Positions 9,001-15,084 of a DNA stretch of 64,000 bases are shown here, piece by piece. The stretch comes from an uncultured Bacilli bacterium (GTDB lineage: Bacteria; Bacillota_I; Bacilli_A; ML615J-28; CAG-698), in the NCBI GenBank assembly GCA_934096585.1, contig CAKOMG010000007.1:1-64000 (forward strand). Direction: 5' to 3'. Below the pieces are notes generated by a model. The model saw only the letters and a program-made list of their open reading frames with translations. It did not search any database and was not told the origin of the DNA. The number at the start of each line of letters is the position of its first letter. Within the stretch, counting starts at the first letter, position 1. The translations under genes were made by a program, and so were the position numbers.

Positions 9001-9533
9001 TTTGCAGTTGCGATTACGCCTTTTTCTTGCAATCCTTTTATAAATTTATTTCCATATTCACTTACTACTTTTGGATTATCACTATAACTTCTAACACCAA
9101 TTACTGGATTGTCAGGATTATTATTAACATCAAGAGATGGTGCAAGATTCATATTTATTCCTAAATGCGTTAATTCATCTCCCATAATTTTACCAATTAT
9201 ATAAGCATTGTCACTATTATTTGTGGCTGTAAGAGTCATATTTCCAGGGCAAAATGTTGCTCCATCCATTATTCTCGTTACCATTCCTCCTTCTTGATCG
9301 ATGCTTATTAAAGGACTATTTCCTGTGTTTTTTAATATCTCATTATATATTTTTCGGTTAAGTGCTGATAATTGATGAATATCTTTAATATTTCTTGTGA
9401 ATAAAATAATATTGCCAACTTTATAATCTTCAATTAAAGTTTTTAAATGTTCATCATATTCATAACCATCAAATCCTGCAATAATTAATTGTCCTAATTT
9501 TTCTTTTAGTGTCATTTCATTTACTTTTTTCAT
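6000..9533 (-). CDS. trifunctional fusion: NagZ (GH3) + MupG (GH170) + MurK/NagK-like kinase
   Basis: One uninterrupted 1177-residue reading frame with three cell-wall-sugar enzymes. Residues 1-345 are a GH3 beta-N-acetylglucosaminidase barrel: IDQEGG, KHFPGHGDTNVDSH with the NagZ-type Asp189-Ser-His191 dyad, and nucleophile Asp264 in VSDCMQM. Residues 346-525 are the GH3 C-terminal domain. Residues 528-870 match the MupG/DUF871 family (6-phospho-N-acetylmuramidase in Staphylococcus aureus): an SIYVG beta-strand start, FVSAHMPE, the TLEAHR segment and the C-terminal cyclophilin-like lobe 'VNVVGK...IKAGQKFKLVI'. Residues 879-1177 are a BadF/BcrD-type sugar kinase with GIDAGGTKTK and LAGTGTA, related to N-acetylglucosamine kinase and to MurK. 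There is no signal peptide, so it is cytoplasmic. AGGAGA precedes the ATG; it lies 8 bases after namZ and overlaps anmK. The order of domains matches a logical release-and-phosphorylate sequence. Confidence 0.9.
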   Translation of the reverse strand: MKKVNEMTLKEKLGQLIIAGFDGYEYDEHLKTLIEDYKVGNIILFTRNIKDIHQLSALNRKIYNEILKNTGNSPLISIDQEGGMVTRIMDGATFCPGNMTLTATNNSDNAYIIGKIMGDELTHLGINMNLAPSLDVNNNPDNPVIGVRSYSDNPKVVSEYGNKFIKGLQEKGVIATAKHFPGHGDTNVDSHLGLPMINHTLEELEKVELVPFRSAIENGVDAIMSAHIVFSEIDKSGLPGTLSKTILTDLLRNKLNFKGLIVSDCMQMKAIDDQYTTERGTVMGIKAGLDIACISHSLDKQVGALKALEEAVETGEIDISIIDEKVKRILHYKELTRKKLESDFISFSDDEIVNYFKNLNNQEIASKIVDESLTIFKGKEFVQTGKTLVIAATPFAQTIAEDKLDTRNIVDMLREFVKTVDAETLDLKQEDYSDLINKAKNYDQIVVCSYNANSYPNQVKLINDLNNLGKDLYVISTRNPYDYLVLDEIDNLACLYEYTKNSVGTIMRYLSGMIKPKGKFPINANNKLNVSASIYVGLEDYSLKNNIKYLHLLKENGIDSVFVSAHMPEMSSTFTNELKEILNECKKLNIKVIIDVNKNKLLEMEKEGTLAGIYSLRLDYGFSNNEIVEMIKKGYNIELNASVVNKETMEYLKANGVDLSNFRISHNFYPKKYTGLSYEFVLEKNKYFKSLGCYVVLYIPSHHQHRPPMYEGLPTLEAHRDAPLTEILSEAKILGCNEVCFGDAFCSEEEIKYATTFDSGIIQIPVIIKKECDENVVKNLLKVQYNRIDETEYFVRSSVRSTNIKPFNTVNRYVKDVTIDNELFKRYQGEICIMKKNIEADERVNVVGKCNCNEFLINNIKAGQKFKLVIDQVIAEEAIIGIDAGGTKTKVALIDANKEIVYSAIGGSGSPAVDPNALNTIYNLIKEVYDLYNDKYNIKAVVMGVSGVYTIENRHEFLEKIENDFNTTAILESDALLALYSIVQDKYEEGLLILAGTGTAIMGLNKDKSFLASGWGQLLNEHGSAYACVKDYVCEMIDDYEDKGEFTEFGKKLMQHLGYTDLQEFKKLFYRHSKDEVASSSKFFYEEAKKGDKEAQKWLYHNGEMLADNALDAIRHLKMSKRVVIGFRGGFASNVHYVQEGVIDTLKKNGIEPIVVKGDLDPIYGSFYMAKRKGALC

Positions 9534-9541
9534 AAAGTCTC

Positions 9542-10681
9542 CTAATATAATAAGTATTTATCTCTTGTTGCTTTGAATTCTTTTGTATCGTGATCTAAAA
9601 TAGCAAACTGTTCTTTTAATGAATATTTATCTTCCATTATATAATTACATCCTGTATTAAATTGTAACATACATTTGCCACCTTCCTTATATGGAGGTAG
9701 TATTTTAAAATCATTTGGATACATATGACGAATGACATCAAGCATCGCCCACCCTGTATGTACAGGCAAAAACTCCTTGCGATTAATTATATGCACTTGT
9801 ACACCGCCACATAATTCTTTTTCGTGTTTTGAAAATGTTGGAGTAAAATAATGTCTTCTAAAATATACGCCAGGAAGATGCAAAGCATTTAATTTTTCTT
9901 CTAAATCCTTAGGATTGATAAATGGCGCACCAACAAGTTCAAATGGTAATGTTGTGCCCCTTCCTTCACTAATGTTTGTACCTTCAAATATGCATGTAGC
10001 ATTATAGACAACACTACTTTCCACAGTTGGAAGATTAGGTGATGGAACAACCCACAATAATCCTGTTTCATCATAGTATTCATTTCTATTCCAATTGTCC
10101 ATTTTAATAACATGTAACTTGCATCCTATTTTATATTCTTCATTAAACAATAATGCAAGTTCACCTATTGTCATTCCATGGCGTTGTAAAATAGGATAGT
10201 ACCCAACAAATGAGCGATATTCTAAATCTAAAATATTACCTTCATAATCAACTCCATTAACTGGATTAGGTCTATCAAACACTACAAATTCCTTATCATA
10301 CATCTTACATGCTTCCATTGCATAAGCCATTGTATAAATATATGTATAAAATCTTGACCCAGCATCTTGAATGTCAATGCATAATACATCTATTGTATCA
10401 AGCATTTCTTTAGTTGGACGTTTATCTTTTGTATATAAACTATATACAATCGTATTGCTTTCTTCATCCACATATGTATCAAATCTAACTCCTGCTTGTA
10501 AATGTCCTCTTACTCCGTGCTCTGGAGAAAATAAACATACTAAATTTACTTTTTGCTTTAATATATCTATTGTTGATATATGATCACTATTTAACCCAGT
10601 TGGGTTAGTTATTAACCCAACTCTTTTTCCTTTAAAAAAATCTAATTCTTTATCTATATTATCAATTCCTAATCTAATCAT
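9542..10681 (-). CDS. namZ: exo-beta-N-acetylmuramidase NamZ (DUF1343, GH171)
   Basis: Releases MurNAc from the non-reducing end of peptidoglycan chains. The 379 residues match the YbbC/NamZ family: GLITNPTG (23-30), FSPEHGVRG, the DIQDAGSRFYTYI stretch, VFDRPNPVNG, RHGMTIGELA, VPSPNLPT, and the EGTNISEGRGTT segment. Bacillus subtilis NamZ is secreted, but this protein begins directly with MIRLGIDNIDK and has no signal peptide, so it should act on imported fragments in the cytoplasm. Its ATG overlaps the end of the DUF624 gene by 8 bases, and the NagZ-MupG-kinase fusion follows 8 bases later. Confidence 0.92.
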   Translation of the reverse strand: MIRLGIDNIDKELDFFKGKRVGLITNPTGLNSDHISTIDILKQKVNLVCLFSPEHGVRGHLQAGVRFDTYVDEESNTIVYSLYTKDKRPTKEMLDTIDVLCIDIQDAGSRFYTYIYTMAYAMEACKMYDKEFVVFDRPNPVNGVDYEGNILDLEYRSFVGYYPILQRHGMTIGELALLFNEEYKIGCKLHVIKMDNWNRNEYYDETGLLWVVPSPNLPTVESSVVYNATCIFEGTNISEGRGTTLPFELVGAPFINPKDLEEKLNALHLPGVYFRRHYFTPTFSKHEKELCGGVQVHIINRKEFLPVHTGWAMLDVIRHMYPNDFKILPPYKEGGKCMLQFNTGCNYIMEDKYSLKEQFAILDHDTKEFKATRDKYLLY

Positions 10682-11429
10682 TTTTATCTCCTTTTATAGT
10701 TTTATTTTGATCTTCATATGTTTCAGGATTAACAGTTTTATTTTGATAATCTATTTCTTCATCATCTTCTTCACCCATAGCTATAAAACGATACATTCTT
10801 CTTGATATTAAATAAATCAAATATAAAGGAAAACTAATACCAAAAAATAGCCAAGCAGGAATTAACGAATTAATAAAAATAGCATTAATTAACAACGCAA
10901 TTGATATTGCCATAACGAAAAATTCAATTAGTGAAGTGACAAAAAATTTAAACGCTAGATAAAATGATAATTTGATATTATCTTTATACCCATAACTAAA
11001 ATAATTTATTATCATTGGAATTTGAATAAAAGCCATTGTCACTACTAAAAAACAACCTATTAATATCACTATACCAAACATTGCAATTATTTGCCATATT
11101 TGATCCAACTTTTCAATACTTCCAATTACTTCACCTAATACTCCATCATACCACAAATAAGCATAACCACATACACCTATTAAAGCAATTAAAATTACAC
11201 TAAACCAAACGGTATCTCTAAATAGATAACGAAAGTTACTAAAGAATGGTTTAAAAATTTTTACTTCTTTATCTTCTTTAGTATCTTTGATAGTTTTAAA
11301 ACATGCACATATGCTTGGCATAATCGTTATAAGTCCTAATGACGTTATTATCGTTAAAACATTTAAAACCATTAAACGCCATAGCCAATCAAAAAAAACA
11401 TATATTTTGCTAGTTTTTTGCTCTTTCAT
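10674..11429 (-). CDS. DUF624 (YesL-like) membrane protein
   Basis: A 251-residue integral membrane protein with about five hydrophobic segments (near 15-40, 72-95, 112-140, 160-185 and 188-210) and an acidic cytoplasmic tail. The pattern 'FFDWLWRLMVLNVL' followed by 'SLGLITIMPSICACF' is that of the DUF624/YesL family, which usually accompanies CUT1 sugar importers in Firmicutes and has no proven function. It is the first gene of the operon that continues through namZ, the fusion gene, anmK, murQ and the hydrolase. The promoter at 11455-11483 puts the start codon about 19 bases from the transcription start, with AGGAG in between. Confidence 0.8.
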   Translation of the reverse strand: MKEQKTSKIYVFFDWLWRLMVLNVLTIITSLGLITIMPSICACFKTIKDTKEDKEVKIFKPFFSNFRYLFRDTVWFSVILIALIGVCGYAYLWYDGVLGEVIGSIEKLDQIWQIIAMFGIVILIGCFLVVTMAFIQIPMIINYFSYGYKDNIKLSFYLAFKFFVTSLIEFFVMAISIALLINAIFINSLIPAWLFFGISFPLYLIYLISRRMYRFIAMGEEDDEEIDYQNKTVNPETYEDQNKTIKGDKND

Positions 11430-11454
11430 AAAAAACTCCTAATAATACTTATAT

Positions 11455-11483
11455 ATTATACAATATTTATTGTAAAAATTCAA
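11455..11483 (-). promoter_or_regulatory. sigma-A promoter of the DUF624-namZ-fusion-anmK-murQ operon
   Basis: Minus-strand TTGAAT (11478-11483), 17-base spacer, perfect TATAAT (11455-11460). It lies directly downstream of the terminator at 11503-11527. No operator-like repeat was seen beside it. Confidence 0.75.
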
Positions 11484-11502
11484 TAAAATAAAACGACAAA
11501 AA

Positions 11503-11527
11503 AAGGTATGGAGTATATCCATACCTT
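11503..11527 (-). terminator. intrinsic terminator after the solute-binding lipoprotein gene
   Basis: A perfect 10-bp stem AAGGTATGGA / TCCATACCTT with a 5-base loop, followed on the minus strand by TTTTTTTG. It separates the solute-binding protein transcript from the NamZ operon. Confidence 0.85.
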
Positions 11528-11540
11528 AATCATTCAGTTA

Positions 11541-13295
11541 TTAGCTAAATGCTTTTTTCATTGCTTCTTCTAGAGTAGGTACTAAACTTGCGATTGCTTC
11601 TGCCCAAGATGATACTTGTGGTTCTGCACTTGCATATTTATCTACTGCACCTCTTAAAGTTTCACCACTATAATATAAGCTTCCGATTGGGTTATCGTTA
11701 TTAGAAAGTGGATCATAGAAACTTTGACCGCTCTTAATCATTTGAGTAACTTTAATATAAGCATTTTGAGAAGCTTCAGTTGCACAATATTTAGCAGCAA
11801 CATTTCTTAATGCAGTTGCTTCATCGTAATCTGGATTGCTTTCGTAAATTTCTTTAGTCTTTTGGATTAAAGTGATAACTGCACGATAAATGTTTTCAGC
11901 TGTACATTCTTCACCATAACCAGTGTAATCTCTACCAATTGGCATTACCCAACCAGCAGTTCCACCTAATTGAATTTGGTAAGAATCTAATGTAACATCA
12001 TCAGCCATTGGCCATGGAACGTAACAATATTTTGTTTCTCCACCATCGCCCCACATATTTTCTTTCCATCTATCAGCAGCATTAACAAACCATAAATCAC
12101 CAGTATTAAATAATGATCTTCCTTCGTTCCAAGAAACAACAGCGCCGTCAACGTTTTGTTTAGGATCTACAACACCACTTGCAACTAAGTTTTTAACTGT
12201 GTCAATTGCTTGTAATTTGTGAGCACTGTCTAAGTTAATCTTCCAGTTAGTTAAATCTGCTAAAGGTTGACCATCAGTTCCTGCTAATCCAACGAACCAA
12301 TATGTGTTCCAACCAGAGATTGCATAATAGTTAGCATCTTCAGTTGATGGAGCTGGTAATTGACCCATTGCAGTTTGAACTTTTTTACAATAATCAACGA
12401 AATTAGAATAAGTCCATTCACCATCTAAGAACATTTGAGCAGGTTCTTTAATTGAAGAATCGATCTTTTGTAATTTTTCTAATAAACCACCATTGTAATA
12501 CATAACGTTATAAATACTATTTTCACCTTCAGCTAATAGATATAATTTGTTTTTATAACTACCACTAGTGATAAAAGATTTATCCATACAGTTATTTCCA
12601 TATAATTGATAGAATGTTGTTGTATCAATTAATGCATTTCCTTCTACGAATTCAGGAATTTTAGAATCTGGAACTGTTAAGAAGTCATAATCAGATACAC
12701 CTGATGCAGCTTGGTTAAGAATGTAATTCCATCTTGATAGACCCCATTCAGCACTACCAGGATATGCAACAACTTCTATATGACAGTTAAAGTTACTTTC
12801 AATGAAATCCCATGCTTCTAGTTTAGCTTCTTTATTAGCTTGTGTATAAGTAGGTAGATGTGGATCATAGTTTCCTAAAGCTTGTTCAGCTTGAGCAATT
12901 CTAATTGTATATCCTTGTAAATCTGGATAATTATTTTCTTCGCCACCACCACCAGCAGCTTGTATTCTACATTTCTTTTGGCCTCTAACATTATCACATG
13001 TAGCATATAAATAAACACCATCTTTAGATTCTTTTAAAGGTGTAACAACGCCATCTTGAGTAACAGTCATTGCTGTTTCATCGCTTGTTGACCATACTAC
13101 AGTGCCTTTATAATCAGCAGGATCAAAAGCATATTTAAATTTTGCTTGTTTTCCAACTACAAGTTTTGGAGTTCCTGTAGCGCCTTCTTGAGTAATAGTG
13201 ATTGAGTTTAAAGTTACTTCGCCCTTCTTTTCTTTACAACCAACTAAAACTAACGCCATAATAGCAATCGCTAATAATGACAAGAATTTTTTCAT
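11541..13295 (-). CDS. sugar ABC transporter solute-binding lipoprotein with N-terminal Ig-like domain
   Basis: A 584-residue receptor for a CUT1-type importer. The signal ends in LVGC with lipid-modified Cys20. Residues about 28-110 form a BIG2-like Ig module (AKFKYAFDPADYKGT, VVWSTSDETAMTV). A Gly/Glu linker (GGGGEEN) leads into a type-1 extracellular solute-binding domain (about 125-584) with WDFIESNFNC and the conserved 'LFNTGDLWF' and 'GGTAGWVMPIG' strands. A solute-binding protein extended by an Ig-like module is uncommon and may serve as a spacer through the wall. It has its own promoter overlapped by a cre-like site and its own terminator, so it can be made in excess of the permeases, as is usual. 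The most likely permease partners are the genes at 16712 and 18009; ligand inferred to be wall-derived amino sugars. Confidence 0.85.
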   Translation of the reverse strand: MKKFLSLLAIAIMALVLVGCKEKKGEVTLNSITITQEGATGTPKLVVGKQAKFKYAFDPADYKGTVVWSTSDETAMTVTQDGVVTPLKESKDGVYLYATCDNVRGQKKCRIQAAGGGGEENNYPDLQGYTIRIAQAEQALGNYDPHLPTYTQANKEAKLEAWDFIESNFNCHIEVVAYPGSAEWGLSRWNYILNQAASGVSDYDFLTVPDSKIPEFVEGNALIDTTTFYQLYGNNCMDKSFITSGSYKNKLYLLAEGENSIYNVMYYNGGLLEKLQKIDSSIKEPAQMFLDGEWTYSNFVDYCKKVQTAMGQLPAPSTEDANYYAISGWNTYWFVGLAGTDGQPLADLTNWKINLDSAHKLQAIDTVKNLVASGVVDPKQNVDGAVVSWNEGRSLFNTGDLWFVNAADRWKENMWGDGGETKYCYVPWPMADDVTLDSYQIQLGGTAGWVMPIGRDYTGYGEECTAENIYRAVITLIQKTKEIYESNPDYDEATALRNVAAKYCATEASQNAYIKVTQMIKSGQSFYDPLSNNDNPIGSLYYSGETLRGAVDKYASAEPQVSSWAEAIASLVPTLEEAMKKAFS

Positions 13296-13358
13296 TTTTT
13301 TCTTCCTCCTATAAAATTTTTTTAGGTTATGTTTCCCTTAGTGTTTTTACACACTATA

Positions 13359-13387
13359 ATTATACAACATTATGCAATTATTTGCAA
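13359..13387 (-). promoter_or_regulatory. sigma-A promoter of the solute-binding lipoprotein gene
   Basis: Minus-strand TTGCAA (13382-13387), 17-base spacer, perfect TATAAT (13359-13364). The leader to the ATG at 13295 is about 57 bases and ends in AGGAGGAAG. The -35 box is inside the cre-like site at 13383-13396. Confidence 0.72.
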
Positions 13388-13396
13388 GTGTTTTCA
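13383..13396. promoter_or_regulatory. cre-like catabolite operator overlapping the -35 box
   Basis: On the minus strand TGAAAACACTTGCA fits 13 of the 14 positions of the cre consensus TGNAANCGNWNNCA, the one mismatch being A for G in the central CG. It overlaps the -35 hexamer and the stop codon of the GNAT gene, a position suited to CcpA repression when preferred sugars are present. Confidence 0.5.
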
Positions 13397-14347
13397 GTTA
13401 TTTTCATTATTATTTTTATATTTCATATACTTATATGATTTCCAAACTTCAAATCCAAACAATCTATAGAATTCCATTAATCCCGTCCAATCAATAATGA
13501 ATTCCTTTGCGCCTCTCTTTTTTAGTTCTTCAATAGCTACACTTATTAAATCTCTTCCCAATTCATGATGGCGGTAACTTTTATCTACTCCAAGTGGACC
13601 TATGCCTCCTAAATTTGTAAATCTCTCTTGCCACATTACATTATATGCTACTATATCATTTTTTGAACTATTAACTCTTACAAAGGAAATTATTTTATTA
13701 TCAACTGTACCTATAATAAAAGCGTCTTTTTCTTTTTGTTCTTTATTGAAAAAATAATCTTTAGCTTCATATACCCATCTTGTCCAATTATTATTTTGTA
13801 AAAAAGTTAAAAACTCATCTTTTCTTGATTCGCCACATACTTCATATTTAACTTTTTTATTAATTAAAGGATATGTAATTGGATTATACGATATTAAATC
13901 ATGAGTATATCTAGTTCCTTCAAACCCTCTTTTTTCCAACCATACATCAGTTAAATTATCAAAATCAGTAGGAATTCCTGGAAAGAAATTATCAATATCC
14001 TTACCTATACATAATGATCTATTATTACTTTTTTCTTTTGCAAAATCTATTAGTTTAGAACCTATTCCATTTTTTCTATAATCTCTTGATACATAAAAAA
14101 GTGATATAAATAAATCACCAGAATAAGTTGGTAATATTTCATCACTAAAACTTTTTAAAACTATAAAGCCAACAAGCTTATTATCACAATATGCAAGTAA
14201 GCATTCCTTTGAAGAATAGTTAATCACATTTTGTTTAAAAGCTTTTAAAGTAATAGGATAAACAAGTCCCATCTCCTCATTCCATAGTTTTAAAATTTCT
14301 AGTAAGGAATCATTATTTATATCACTACTTTTATAAATTATATTCAT
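13394..14347 (-). CDS. tandem GNAT acetyltransferase
   Basis: A 317-residue protein made of two GNAT-fold halves. The first (about 1-155) carries the acetyl-CoA loop RKNGIGSKL and the strand 'LFISLFYVSRDY'. The second (about 165-317) carries IGPLGVDKSYRHHELGRDLI followed by the typical WTGLMEFYRLFGF end. Bacillus subtilis also has a GNAT gene (ybbJ) beside its MurNAc operon, but that is context, not proof of a shared substrate. The ATG overlaps the nagB stop by one base (TAATG), and the stop is TGA. It could acetylate glucosamine or an amino group on a muropeptide; neither is shown by the sequence. Confidence 0.8.
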   Translation of the reverse strand: MNIIYKSSDINNDSLLEILKLWNEEMGLVYPITLKAFKQNVINYSSKECLLAYCDNKLVGFIVLKSFSDEILPTYSGDLFISLFYVSRDYRKNGIGSKLIDFAKEKSNNRSLCIGKDIDNFFPGIPTDFDNLTDVWLEKRGFEGTRYTHDLISYNPITYPLINKKVKYEVCGESRKDEFLTFLQNNNWTRWVYEAKDYFFNKEQKEKDAFIIGTVDNKIISFVRVNSSKNDIVAYNVMWQERFTNLGGIGPLGVDKSYRHHELGRDLISVAIEELKKRGAKEFIIDWTGLMEFYRLFGFEVWKSYKYMKYKNNNENN

Positions 14348-15084
14348 TATTTACTCAATAATGCACATGCTTCTTCATCAGCAACAACTATTACTTTTCC
14401 AGTATGGTTGTGTAAAGCAGAAGCAGGGAATGATTCTGTAACAGGTCCTTCCATTAAATTTTTAATTGCTTGTGCCTTATTACTTCCACTTGCAACTAAT
14501 AAAACAGATTTTGCATTCATAATATTTTTAATACCCATTGTAATAGCATGAGTAGGTACTTTGTTAATATCGTTATCGAAGAAACGAGCATTATCTTTTC
14601 TTGTCTTTTCTGTTAATGTAACTATTAATGTTTCACTATCAAATGGTGTTCCTGGTTCATTAAAACCAATGTGGCCATTAGCTCCGATACCTAATAATTG
14701 CATATCTACTGTTGCTGCATCTAATAATTTGCTGTATGCTTCGCAATTTGCTTGAAGATCCTTTCCTACAGATGAAGGTAGATGTACATTTTCTTCTTTA
14801 ATATCAATGTGATTAAATAGATTTGTGTGCATAAATGAATAATAACTTTCTGGATGTTCTCTTGGTAAATCACAATATTCATCTAAGTTATAAGTTTTAA
14901 CATTTTTAAATGATACTTCACCTTTTTTGTAAGCATTGATTAAATATTGGTATAAGCCAATTGGACTACTTCCTGTAGCTAATCCTAATGTACAATTTGG
15001 GTTTGCCTTTACTAAGTCTAGCATAATTTTTCCAGACACATTGCTTAATTCTTGATAGTCTTTTACCTTAATTAATTGAATCAT
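14347..15084 (-). CDS. nagB: glucosamine-6-phosphate deaminase
   Basis: Converts glucosamine-6-phosphate to fructose-6-phosphate and ammonia, the exit of this pathway into glycolysis. The 245 residues match the short, non-allosteric Gram-positive form. Motifs: GLATGSSPIGLY (34-45), catalytic Asp68 in YNLDEYCDL, GIGANGHIGFNEPG (about 132-145), and the late lid segment with His in ALHNHTG. The ATG is within the 4-base overlap with the GH3 gene. The deacetylase NagA that should supply its substrate is not in this window. Confidence 0.95.
   Translation of the reverse strand: MIQLIKVKDYQELSNVSGKIMLDLVKANPNCTLGLATGSSPIGLYQYLINAYKKGEVSFKNVKTYNLDEYCDLPREHPESYYSFMHTNLFNHIDIKEENVHLPSSVGKDLQANCEAYSKLLDAATVDMQLLGIGANGHIGFNEPGTPFDSETLIVTLTEKTRKDNARFFDNDINKVPTHAITMGIKNIMNAKSVLLVASGSNKAQAIKNLMEGPVTESFPASALHNHTGKVIVVADEEACALLSK

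Noticed and set aside
6000..9533. That the 1177-residue fusion is an artefact of a missing stop between neighbouring genes
   Set aside because: All three units are in one frame with no internal stop, linkers look natural, and no internal ribosome binding site is needed; I still list read-level confirmation as a check.
13340..13355. Second 5'-end hairpin (AGTGT / ACACT) in the solute-binding protein leader
   Set aside because: The predicted transcription start (about 13352) falls inside the stem, so the transcript would lack part of it; 5-bp stem only.
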